Shown here one piece after another: positions 1-5,083 of a DNA stretch of 8,815 nucleotides (within the stretch, counting starts at the first letter, position 1; each line of letters begins with the position of its first letter). Under the pieces are notes generated by a model that searched no databases, had not been told where the DNA came from, and saw only the letters and a program-made list of their open reading frames with translations. A program made the translations under genes and the position numbers. The DNA comes from Pseudomonadota bacterium (GTDB lineage Bacteria; Pseudomonadota; Gammaproteobacteria; Pseudomonadales; Azotimanducaceae), in the NCBI GenBank assembly GCA_027622495.1, contig JAQBYL010000157.1, positions 1 through 8,815 of the forward strand. Direction: 5' to 3'.

Positions 1-1
1 G

Positions 2-829
2 CAGATCAGCGGTGTAGATCTCACCCGGGCGCTGAACCCTGAACAGATAGCCGATATCAGAGCGACCCTGTTGCGCTGGAAGGTCGTGTTCTTCCGCGAT
101 TGCGTCCTTGATCATCAGCAGCACATTGATTTTGCGCGGCAGTTTGGCGACCCCACACCCGGCCACGTGATGTACGGTAATGACGACACTTATCCGGAAA
201 TCTATTCCATCGCCAAAGAACGGACCGCGAACCGCAACCGGCAGCAGGTGGCCTTGCGCCCCTGGACCGGCTGGCACACCGACATTACTGCAGCGATCAA
301 TCCTCCCTGGGCATCCATCCTGCGTGGCGATGTTGTGCCGCCCTATGGTGGTGACACGCAATGGACCAATCTTGCTGCGGTGTTTGCCAGCTTGTCAGAA
401 CCATTGCAGAAATTTGTTGAAACCCTGCGCGGTGTGCACAGGCTGGCGCTCGGTGAGAACGAGCTTTGCAGCGTTCATCCGCTGGTGCGCGTGCACCCGG
501 AGACCGGCGAGCGGGTGCTCTATGTCAGCCCTTCATTCATCAAGTCTGTTGTGGGCCTCAAGGCTCATGAGAGCCACAAGCTGCTGGAACTTCTGTGGGA
601 GCAGGCGGTGCGACCGGAATACACGGTGCGTTTCAAGTGGGAGCCGGGGAGTATTGCGTTCTGGGACAACCGATCCACCGCGCATCTGGCACCGTCAGAT
701 ATTTTTGATTCAGATTTCGAACGTCAGTTCTGGCGCGTCACCCTGGTGGGCGATGTGCCGGTTGGTGTGGACGGCGAGCGCTCCGAAGCGATTGCCGGCG
801 AGCCAATCGGAATAGTGGCCCGGAACTAA
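2..829 (+). CDS. TauD/TfdA-family Fe(II)/2-oxoglutarate dioxygenase, 5'-truncated by window edge
   Basis: The reading frame is open from base 2 and encodes 275 visible residues. It starts with ISGVDLTRAL, which is typical of residues about 15-25 of the TauD/TfdA family, so only a short N-terminus lies outside the window. The TTG at 71 is therefore not a real start. The iron-binding HxD lies in GWHTD (visible H92, D94), the distal histidine in NRSTAHLAP (H228) and the 2-oxoglutarate-binding arginine in RQFWRVTL (R245). The strand between them, PPYGGDTQW, is also characteristic. Family members are cytoplasmic and couple 2-oxoglutarate decarboxylation to hydroxylation of a substrate such as taurine, alkyl sulfates or aryloxy acids. 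The substrate cannot be read from the sequence. The neighbouring sulfur-related genes make a sulfonate or sulfate-ester substrate conceivable, but that is inference. The gene converges with the cupin gene, with about 83 nt between their stops. Confidence 0.92.
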   Translation, partial: QISGVDLTRALNPEQIADIRATLLRWKVVFFRDCVLDHQQHIDFARQFGDPTPGHVMYGNDDTYPEIYSIAKERTANRNRQQVALRPWTGWHTDITAAINPPWASILRGDVVPPYGGDTQWTNLAAVFASLSEPLQKFVETLRGVHRLALGENELCSVHPLVRVHPETGERVLYVSPSFIKSVVGLKAHESHKLLELLWEQAVRPEYTVRFKWEPGSIAFWDNRSTAHLAPSDIFDSDFERQFWRVTLVGDVPVGVDGERSEAIAGEPIGIVARN

Positions 830-836
830 CCCGGCG

Positions 837-974
837 CTACAACGTCAACCGCACGGTGGCGAACTGACGCTCAGGCAGTTCATCCACCCCAAGCTGCCAC
901 GCCACATTTACCTCACGAGGATTTTGCTCGAGGCTCACGGGTGTCACTGGTGCCAGCCTGTTCAATCGTTCGCA
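837..974 (-). other. Coding-like out-of-frame tail overlapping the cupin 3' end
   Basis: On the minus strand, a frame different from the cupin frame reads through the cupin stop and ends at a TAG at 839-837. Its last part contains LAPVTPVSLEQNPREVNVAW followed by QLGVDELPERQFATVRLTL. It uses the same CTG/GTG/GAG/CAG-rich codons as real genes here. The frame is open only back to a TGA near 1017-1019. It is either the C-terminal remnant of a lost gene, or the true C-terminus of the cupin gene reached through a frameshift near 950-970. I do not recognise a family, and chance is possible over about 45 codons. Confidence 0.25.
855..888. terminator. Hairpin between convergent genes, possible bidirectional terminator
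   Basis: GGTGG (855-859) and GAACTG (861-866) pair with CAGTTC (876-881) and CCACC (884-888). This gives an 11-bp interrupted stem with a small C/AT internal bulge and a 9-nt loop. It sits between the stops of the TauD-like gene (829) and the cupin gene (913), where a shared terminator would be expected. There is no T-tract on either strand, so it is not a canonical intrinsic terminator. It also overlaps the coding-like tail. Confidence 0.3.
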
Positions 975-1473
975 CAGTTGCTGTCTCCGGGTCGAATACC
1001 CGGCGCGTTTCCATGCTCATATCAACACCGGTCACCCGCACAAATTTCGAACCGGCAGCGTAATCGATCGAGTGGATCTCGCGAACGTCAAACAAACCTG
1101 CGTTGCCCGGATCGAGCCGAAAGGTCCGAACCGGTTCGATAGTACCTTCGTCTTTGCCGGTAGCCGCCCAGATCGTCATGTCGGTATAAACGGTCGTCTG
1201 CCCGTACACGGCCCAGGAGCTGCCGTGGTCGTGTGGGGGTGATTTGCGTGCGTCGGCCATGTTGTATGCCAGCACGCAGAAGTGCAGCTTCGGATCCTCA
1301 AAGATCTGGCTCATGCCGGTGTTGTTGTCGGGCCCCACGTATTCGGCGCAGAACGCCGGATTGCCTAAAAGTGTCTCAAGCTTCTGCCTGATCTGCTCAT
1401 GGCCCGCGTGATCATCGTGTTTCTGAAGAATGGCGCGGGTGTCATCACAGAAGTCGGTCAACGTGTAGCTCAT
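913..1473 (-). CDS. Cupin protein, cysteine/thiol dioxygenase-like
   Basis: This is a 186-residue cytoplasmic cupin. The metal-binding first cupin motif is PPHDHGSSWAVYGQ, with H81 and H83, and the third histidine is H134 in REIHSID. A three-histidine site without the usual cupin glutamate (Q92 stands near that position) is the pattern of cysteine dioxygenase and related thiol dioxygenases, which use Fe(II) and O2 to turn thiols into sulfinates. The sequence is closer to the uncharacterised 'predicted metal-dependent enzyme of the double-stranded beta-helix superfamily' group than to classical cysteine dioxygenase, so the substrate is open. A GTG at 1476 extends the frame by one codon, but the ATG at 1473 has AAGG six bases upstream and is preferred. 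It is the last gene of the DUF442/rhodanese operon, after a structured 104-nt gap. See the separate entry for a possible frameshifted C-terminus. Confidence 0.8.
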   Translation of the reverse strand: MSYTLTDFCDDTRAILQKHDDHAGHEQIRQKLETLLGNPAFCAEYVGPDNNTGMSQIFEDPKLHFCVLAYNMADARKSPPHDHGSSWAVYGQTTVYTDMTIWAATGKDEGTIEPVRTFRLDPGNAGLFDVREIHSIDYAAGSKFVRVTGVDMSMETRRVFDPETATVRTIEQAGTSDTREPRAKSS

Positions 1474-1483
1474 CACAACCCTT

Positions 1484-1506
1484 CAAGTTCGAGGACTTGT
1501 CGAACT
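1484..1506 (-). promoter_or_regulatory. Mutually exclusive stems before the cupin ribosome binding site
   Basis: AGTTCGA (1486-1492) and TCGAACT (1500-1506) form a perfect 7-bp inverted repeat with a 7-nt loop. The loop also holds ACTTG (1495-1499), which can instead pair with CAAGT (1484-1488) around a 6-nt loop. The two stems share bases and cannot form together. In the minus-strand transcript the second stem ends directly against the GAAGGG ribosome binding site of the cupin gene. This arrangement could be a translational switch or a protein operator. No ligand or regulator is indicated. Confidence 0.4.
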
Positions 1507-1535
1507 ATGCAACCAGCCGATGTGTCTCGCAACTA

Positions 1536-1550
1536 AAGCGTCGGACGCTT
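1536..1550 (-). terminator. Small perfect hairpin after the rhodanese gene
   Basis: AAGCGT-CGG-ACGCTT is a perfect 6-bp stem with a 3-nt loop, 28 nt downstream of the rhodanese stop. In the minus-strand transcript it is followed by only a short run (TTTAG), so it is at best a weak terminator or processing site that would lower expression of the cupin gene relative to the rhodanese. Confidence 0.35.
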
Positions 1551-1577
1551 CCGGACCGCGGCTGTGGTAACTGAGGT

Positions 1578-3176
1578 TTATCCTGCGAACGCGCGAAACC
1601 GCGCTGTGCCGTCCCGTTCGATCTGTTCCACAAGCGCAACCTCCCAGGTGAGATATTCGCGCATGAATTTCTCCTGGGCACCACGATGTTCATAGGGCTT
1701 GTACCAGACATCGTCGGTATCGCCGATGCAGTCGCTGAGACCGGTAATTGTCATCCGGTCTTCCGCCAGCCAGAGATCTGTTCCACCCTCCAGTGCCTGA
1801 ACATCAAGTTTCGTGTGTGCACGGGCGTCGTTCAACGCAAGTCTCGCCAATCGCCCATCTGGGGAAGTCAGCACAACTTGCGTATTCGTCACAACACCGG
1901 CCAGCGCGTGGGCCAGACGGGCCCGCACGCACCAGAGCGCGCCGGGGATGTGATTTTGTTCGTAAGCGGTACTCGGCCCGAGGTCGATGACCGTCACCGC
2001 GTCACCCCGGTCGAGTAAGGCGGCGAGCGCATCGGTGGTGACAGTAGCAGCACCGATTTCGCCAAGCGGTACTTGCTTGCGCGCACCCGTTTCTAACGGC
2101 TGCGATCCCAGACCGCCCTCAAGCACAAACACATTCTGCCAGCCCATCTGGATCAGCCAGGAGGCGGTCATGGTAGCGCGCACCCCGACATCGTCGGCGA
2201 GCACCAGCCTTGCGTTCTTGACCGCAACATACTCATCCGTCGCCTGAACCAGCTGGCCCCCGGGAGCACTGCGAGAACCAGGCAGATGACCGCTCACATA
2301 CTCAGCCGGTGAGCGGACGTCCAACAGATAGGTCGTGTGATCCGGATCCGCGCGCCATGCATCGACCGTCGCGGCGGAGACTTGTTGCACATCGAATCGC
2401 TCAGCCACCCGTGCTGCTGCAGCCAGGGCCTGTTTCCTGCCGTCCTCACTCGGAAGCGTAGCCTCGCGGGTTGAACCATTCTCCAGTTCAAACCCAGCCA
2501 GGTGCCAGCCCATGGTGCCATCTTTGAGCGCCGCCACCGGATTGGGTATACCGGCATTGATCAGGCTCTGGGCGCCGATGATGGAGCGCGTTCGACCTGC
2601 ACAGTTCACCACCACGAAGGTCTCCGGATCGGGGGCCAGGTCGTGTATGCGAAACGCCAGTTCCGCGCCCGGCATGTCGGTTGCGGTGGGAATGTTCATG
2701 CGATGGTATTCGCCGTATGGCCGCGAATCGACGATCACCATGTTGCGTCCGTCGTCGATCATCTGGCGCACTTCGGCGGCGCTCAGACGCGGCGTTTCGT
2801 AGGTGTGCTCCACAAATTCGCCAAACGCCTTGCTCGGCACGTTGACGCCGGAAAAGAGTTCCTGACCCGCCGCGCGCCAGCCGTCGATCCCGCCATCCAG
2901 AAGAGCAACGTTGGTGTAGCCGAGTTCGCTGAGCCGATCGATGGCGCGAACGCCGAGCTCCTCGCCAGATGATTCATCCACGATCACCACCCGCGTGTGC
3001 CTGCGCGGCACCAGCTCGCCGATCAGCAGCTCAAGGTGACTGAGCGGCACACAAACAGCAAACAGCAGATGGGCTTTTGAAAAGGCGCCCTGCTCACGCA
3101 CGTCGAGCAGCGCGAGTTCGTCTTCAGCGAGGAGCAGGTGTTTGAGCTCGAGCGGGGTAACCCTGTGCACCTGCAT
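1578..3176 (-). CDS. Four-domain rhodanese (sulfurtransferase), one active-site cysteine
   Basis: This 532-residue protein contains four tandem rhodanese-like domains, at about 1-108, 126-232, 262-365 and 375-475, and a conserved-looking tail (DVWYKPYEHRGA, 489-500). Each domain shows the fold's landmarks: LLDVREQGAF, IVDSRPYGEYH, LLDVRSPAEY and VIDLGPSTAYEQNHIPGA. Only domain 2 keeps the catalytic loop, NCAGRTRS with C192. The equivalent positions are VDESSG in domain 1, LADDVG in domain 3 and TSPDG in domain 4. Rhodaneses carry sulfane sulfur as a cysteine persulfide between donors such as thiosulfate or glutathione persulfide and acceptors. No signal peptide is visible, so it is probably cytoplasmic. 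The ATG at 3176 lies 3 nt after the stop of the DUF442 gene, with AAAGG inside that gene's end, so the two are likely co-transcribed and translationally coupled. The sulfurtransferase assignment is firm; the true donor and acceptor are unknown. Confidence 0.9.
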   Translation of the reverse strand: MQVHRVTPLELKHLLLAEDELALLDVREQGAFSKAHLLFAVCVPLSHLELLIGELVPRRHTRVVIVDESSGEELGVRAIDRLSELGYTNVALLDGGIDGWRAAGQELFSGVNVPSKAFGEFVEHTYETPRLSAAEVRQMIDDGRNMVIVDSRPYGEYHRMNIPTATDMPGAELAFRIHDLAPDPETFVVVNCAGRTRSIIGAQSLINAGIPNPVAALKDGTMGWHLAGFELENGSTREATLPSEDGRKQALAAAARVAERFDVQQVSAATVDAWRADPDHTTYLLDVRSPAEYVSGHLPGSRSAPGGQLVQATDEYVAVKNARLVLADDVGVRATMTASWLIQMGWQNVFVLEGGLGSQPLETGARKQVPLGEIGAATVTTDALAALLDRGDAVTVIDLGPSTAYEQNHIPGALWCVRARLAHALAGVVTNTQVVLTSPDGRLARLALNDARAHTKLDVQALEGGTDLWLAEDRMTITGLSDCIGDTDDVWYKPYEHRGAQEKFMREYLTWEVALVEQIERDGTARFRAFAG

Positions 3177-3179
3177 CGA

Positions 3180-3722
3180 TCACTGCGCCTTTGTCAGCGC
3201 GTAGTCACGTATTGCCTGATGAACCGGTTCCCGGTTCGCAATCAGGCTGACGTGCTGGATTGCGTCTTCCACATCGGTGCCCTGATTGATCATGTGCACG
3301 GCCCACAGCAGACCGGCCCGGTTACCCGAAGCACAGTGAATCAGGACTGGCTGATCCGGATGCTCTGCAAGGAGCGCTTCAAAGTCGGCAATCTGTGTTG
3401 AAGACAGCGGCGCCCGCCCCATTGGAATGTTGGCGTATGAAACACCCGCCTGGGTGAGCCTGGTCTGCTCGTCGGCAGTTCCTTCTTCGGCGGTGCGCAG
3501 GTCGATCACCAGCGTATTGCTTTCGCGCAGTTGCTCCGCCGGCACCTGGTCGATGAAGCCCGCAAGGGTGACCTGTGGTGCAACCTTGAGCGATTGCGGT
3601 GGCGATGCGGCGTCCTGGGAGTAGGTCCAGGCTGCGGAAAGGAGCAGAACTGCTGCCAGAGAGGCAGCAACGGCAGCAAGGACGGATCGGAGCATGGATG
3701 CTGGTGTTTTACGGTTGTTCAT
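3180..3722 (-). CDS. Exported DUF442 / beta-lactamase-hydrolase-like phosphatase-fold protein
   Basis: This 180-residue protein starts at the ATG at 3722, which has AAGG 9 nt upstream. A longer ATG at 3770 would put 16 charged residues before the signal and is rejected. Residues 1-36 are a signal peptide or N-terminal anchor: basic MNNRKTPASMLR, then a hydrophobic core at about 13-31. The mature part is a DUF442-type domain (phosphatase/rhodanese fold) with LVIDLRTAEE (71-80) and the loop HCASGNRAG (C130, R135). The CX4R spacing is that of a rhodanese-like loop rather than the CX5R of a true tyrosine phosphatase. DUF442 domains are found fused or next to persulfide dioxygenase-type metallo-beta-lactamases (Blh) and sulfide-oxidation genes. 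Here a broken copy of such a gene lies just upstream. The protein probably acts on sulfane sulfur outside the cytoplasm and is the first gene of the operon. I saw no convincing sigma-70 promoter in the 90 nt before it. Confidence 0.82.
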   Translation of the reverse strand: MNNRKTPASMLRSVLAAVAASLAAVLLLSAAWTYSQDAASPPQSLKVAPQVTLAGFIDQVPAEQLRESNTLVIDLRTAEEGTADEQTRLTQAGVSYANIPMGRAPLSSTQIADFEALLAEHPDQPVLIHCASGNRAGLLWAVHMINQGTDVEDAIQHVSLIANREPVHQAIRDYALTKAQ

Positions 3723-3812
3723 TAAGGTTCGCCTTGCGTAAGAGGATCGAAACGGCTGACCCAATATCATGCCGAGCGATCACTGTGCTGCGCAACGTCT
3801 GTGTTGGCCGGA

Positions 3813-4213
3813 TCAGACGCAATGTCGGTTGTGGTCATAGGCCCAATTCGAGGATTCGCCTGATTGAACGGTACAGCCCCCAAAGGCGGCACCTTCAAAA
3901 ACATAAGTTACGCAGGCCGGTGTATGACCGGGTGAGTCCAGAATGTGAAAAAACAGATCACCCAGCGCAAGCGTCTGCCCGCTGCTTAACAGCATGTCGA
4001 ACTGACGCCCGTCGCGGGCAAACTCGCCCCCGGCATTAAAAAAGGCACCGAAGATCTGCTGGACCTGCACGACCTCTGCACCAATGCCGGTGCGGCCGCC
4101 GACTTTGGATTTGAGATAGTCTGCGGCGGTGAGATGGTCTGCGTGCACGTGGGTTTCGAGGATAGGTGAACGTGGGGGGGTCGAAGAACGCTTCGATGTG
4201 GGGGGGTTGGCAT
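3813..4213 (-). pseudogene. Broken persulfide-dioxygenase-like metallo-beta-lactamase (Blh/ETHE1 type)
   Basis: The start region is intact: AAGGG (4227-4223), then the ATG at 4213. The frame from this ATG gives MPTPP and then nonsense. Removing one C from the C7 run just after it gives MPTPHIEAFFDPPTFTY, a normal N-terminus for this family. Right after TFTY the sequence jumps, in another frame, to ILETHVHADHLTAADYLK. By comparison with the family about 40-45 residues are missing. The remaining frame (4163 to about 3867) has the metal motif HVHADH, then IGAEVVQVQQIF, a DSPGHTPACVTYVFEG segment with the third metal histidine, and AAFGGCTV, where the family usually has a VGDT-like motif with a metal-binding Asp. 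After this, similarity ends and the frame stops at 3813. About the last third to half of the usual ~280-residue protein is absent. Intact relatives oxidise glutathione persulfide to sulfite. Three independent lesions make function very unlikely. Confidence 0.82.
4172..4207. repeat. Direct G7 repeats flanking a perfect inverted repeat
   Basis: GTGGGGGGGT occurs at 4172-4181 and again at 4198-4207. Between and partly overlapping them is the perfect inverted repeat TCGAAG-AACG-CTTCGA (4181-4196). The block lies within the first 15 codons of the broken metallo-beta-lactamase gene, where the two tracts read as runs of C. The tract nearer the ATG is the one whose length puts the gene out of frame. 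Such homopolymers are slippage-prone. Confidence 0.7.
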
Positions 4214-4236
4214 CACATTTTTCCCTTGACCATGGC

Positions 4237-4261
4237 TGGCAGAGACTGTCTTTTAGGACAG
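4237..4261. promoter_or_regulatory. Inverted repeat and weak sigma-54-like box between the two remnants
   Basis: CTGTC-TTTTAG-GACAG (4246-4261) is a 5-bp perfect inverted repeat between the divergent metallo-beta-lactamase and sigma-54-activator remnants, 33-48 nt upstream of the former's ATG. It overlaps TGGCAGAGACTGTCT (4237-4251) on the plus strand, which matches the -24 half of a sigma-54 promoter (TGGCA) but only partly the -12 half (TGTCT against TTGCW). It may be a leftover operator/promoter of the former regulator pair. The promoter half of this call is weak. Confidence 0.3.
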
Positions 4262-4280
4262 AATCCACCCCCGTAGTCAT

Positions 4281-4700
4281 ATGGGTGTCTTCGAGATCGA
4301 ACTGCCCCCGCTGCGTGAGCGCATGGAGGATCTACCGATTCTGATCGAGACCATCCTCAAACGGCTTGGAAAAGGCAGCGTCGTATTCGATGAAAGCGCT
4401 CTGACCTGCCTTCGCAACTACCCGTTCCCGGGCAACGTGAGAGAGCTGCGGAACATCGTTGAGCGTGCTGTGCTGCTTGCCGATGACGGTGTGGTGCATG
4501 CGGTACACCTGCCTAGGCAATGTCAGCAGACCAGCGAGGTGCGGCCGGATGGTGAGATCGTGTCGCTCAAGGAAGCCGAGCACCGCTACCTGCAGCAGGC
4601 GCTTCGGCACTACAGTGGATCCAGAAAAGATCTGGCCGCCGTACTCGGCATTGGCGAGCGCGTGCTGTACCGTAAGCTGGCTGAGATGAGGTCGATGTAG
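4281..4700 (+). pseudogene. C-terminal remnant of a sigma-54-dependent activator (NtrC/FisR type)
   Basis: The 139 codons correspond to the end of a normally ~450-residue bacterial enhancer-binding protein. VFEIELPPLRERMEDLP (3-19) is the end of the AAA+ core, NYPFPGNVRELRN (46-58) carries the sensor-2 region with R55, and residues about 95-137 form a Fis-type DNA-binding helix-turn-helix (KDLAAVLGIGERVLYRKL). Everything before it is gone: receiver or sensing domain, Walker A, the GAFTGA sigma-54 contact loop and Walker B. A TAG in the same frame at 4254 closes the upstream side, and no ribosome binding site precedes the ATG. It therefore cannot activate sigma-54 polymerase. If made at all it could only bind DNA. 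Its position back-to-back with a broken persulfide dioxygenase gene fits FisR, the sigma-54 regulator of sqr/pdo sulfur-oxidation genes, but that identity is inference. Confidence 0.85.
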
Positions 4701-4704
4701 CCGT

Positions 4705-5070
4705 ATGTATCTTGATGCTGCCGGGCGGCAGGTCATCGAAGAAATCGTTGTGTTCGGACGTAATCTGGATCTGCTGGGCAGTGCGCAATCCGCCAGCGAA
4801 GGCACCATCACTGGTGCGGACCTGCTGATGCGCCCACTGGTTAAAACCGCCGAGCTGTTGGAATCCATGCCGGGCATGGTTGCCGTGCAGCATTCCGGCA
4901 GTGGATTGGAACTGACCATGTTCTGGCAACCCATCGAATGGTTAGGAATCGATGCGGTTGCCACCCGCAGCAGGGCCAGATTCACCGACAATCTGCGTGG
5001 GGCTCATCATTGGAAGTTGCGCACGCTGCCGTCTGAACGCGACAGCCTGATCATTCGCCAGAGCCATTGA
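4705..5070 (+). CDS. Hypothetical protein, 121 residues
   Basis: I do not recognise this protein. It starts at an ATG 4 nt after the activator remnant's stop; an in-frame TGA at 4687 rules out a much longer product, and the nearest GAGG is about 13 nt upstream, so initiation looks weak. Codon use (CTG, GCC, GAA, ATC rich) is like the neighbouring genes, which argues for real coding. The N-terminal half is aliphatic (VIEEIVVFGRNLDLLG), the middle has TAELLESMPGMVAVQH, then GLELTMFWQPIEWLGIDAVA, and the C-terminus is basic and ends SLIIRQSH. There is no signal peptide, membrane span or cysteine motif. It lies 13 nt before the dehydratase gene and could be co-transcribed with it. Since the region contains several truncated genes, it may also be a fragment of a larger protein. 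Confidence 0.5.
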   Translation: MYLDAAGRQVIEEIVVFGRNLDLLGSAQSASEGTITGADLLMRPLVKTAELLESMPGMVAVQHSGSGLELTMFWQPIEWLGIDAVATRSRARFTDNLRGAHHWKLRTLPSERDSLIIRQSH

Positions 5071-5083
5071 GAATCGAAAGCTG

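Noticed and set aside
180..815. 211-codon plus-strand ORF
   Set aside because: It is an alternative frame of the TauD-like gene, rich in Arg, Pro, Ser and Cys as expected for an out-of-frame shadow.
2502..2972. 156-codon plus-strand ORF
   Set aside because: It lies wholly antisense to the well-supported rhodanese gene and resembles no family.
3723..3770. ATG at 3770 as start of the DUF442 protein
   Set aside because: It would place 16 residues before the basic/hydrophobic signal, and the ATG at 3722 has a usable ribosome binding site.
3723..3812. Sigma-70 promoter for the sulfur operon
   Set aside because: TGATAT/GATATT could be a -10, but the only TTG-like -35 (TTGCGC) is about 20-21 nt away, too far to support a call.
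3599..4039. 146-codon plus-strand ORF across the DUF442 start and the dioxygenase remnant
   Set aside because: It is antisense to two recognisable sequences and Arg/Cys-rich without motifs.
4332..4991. 219-codon minus-strand ORF
   Set aside because: It is antisense to the sigma-54 activator remnant and the 121-residue ORF, has no recognisable motif and reads as a complement shadow of CTG/GAG-rich coding sequence.
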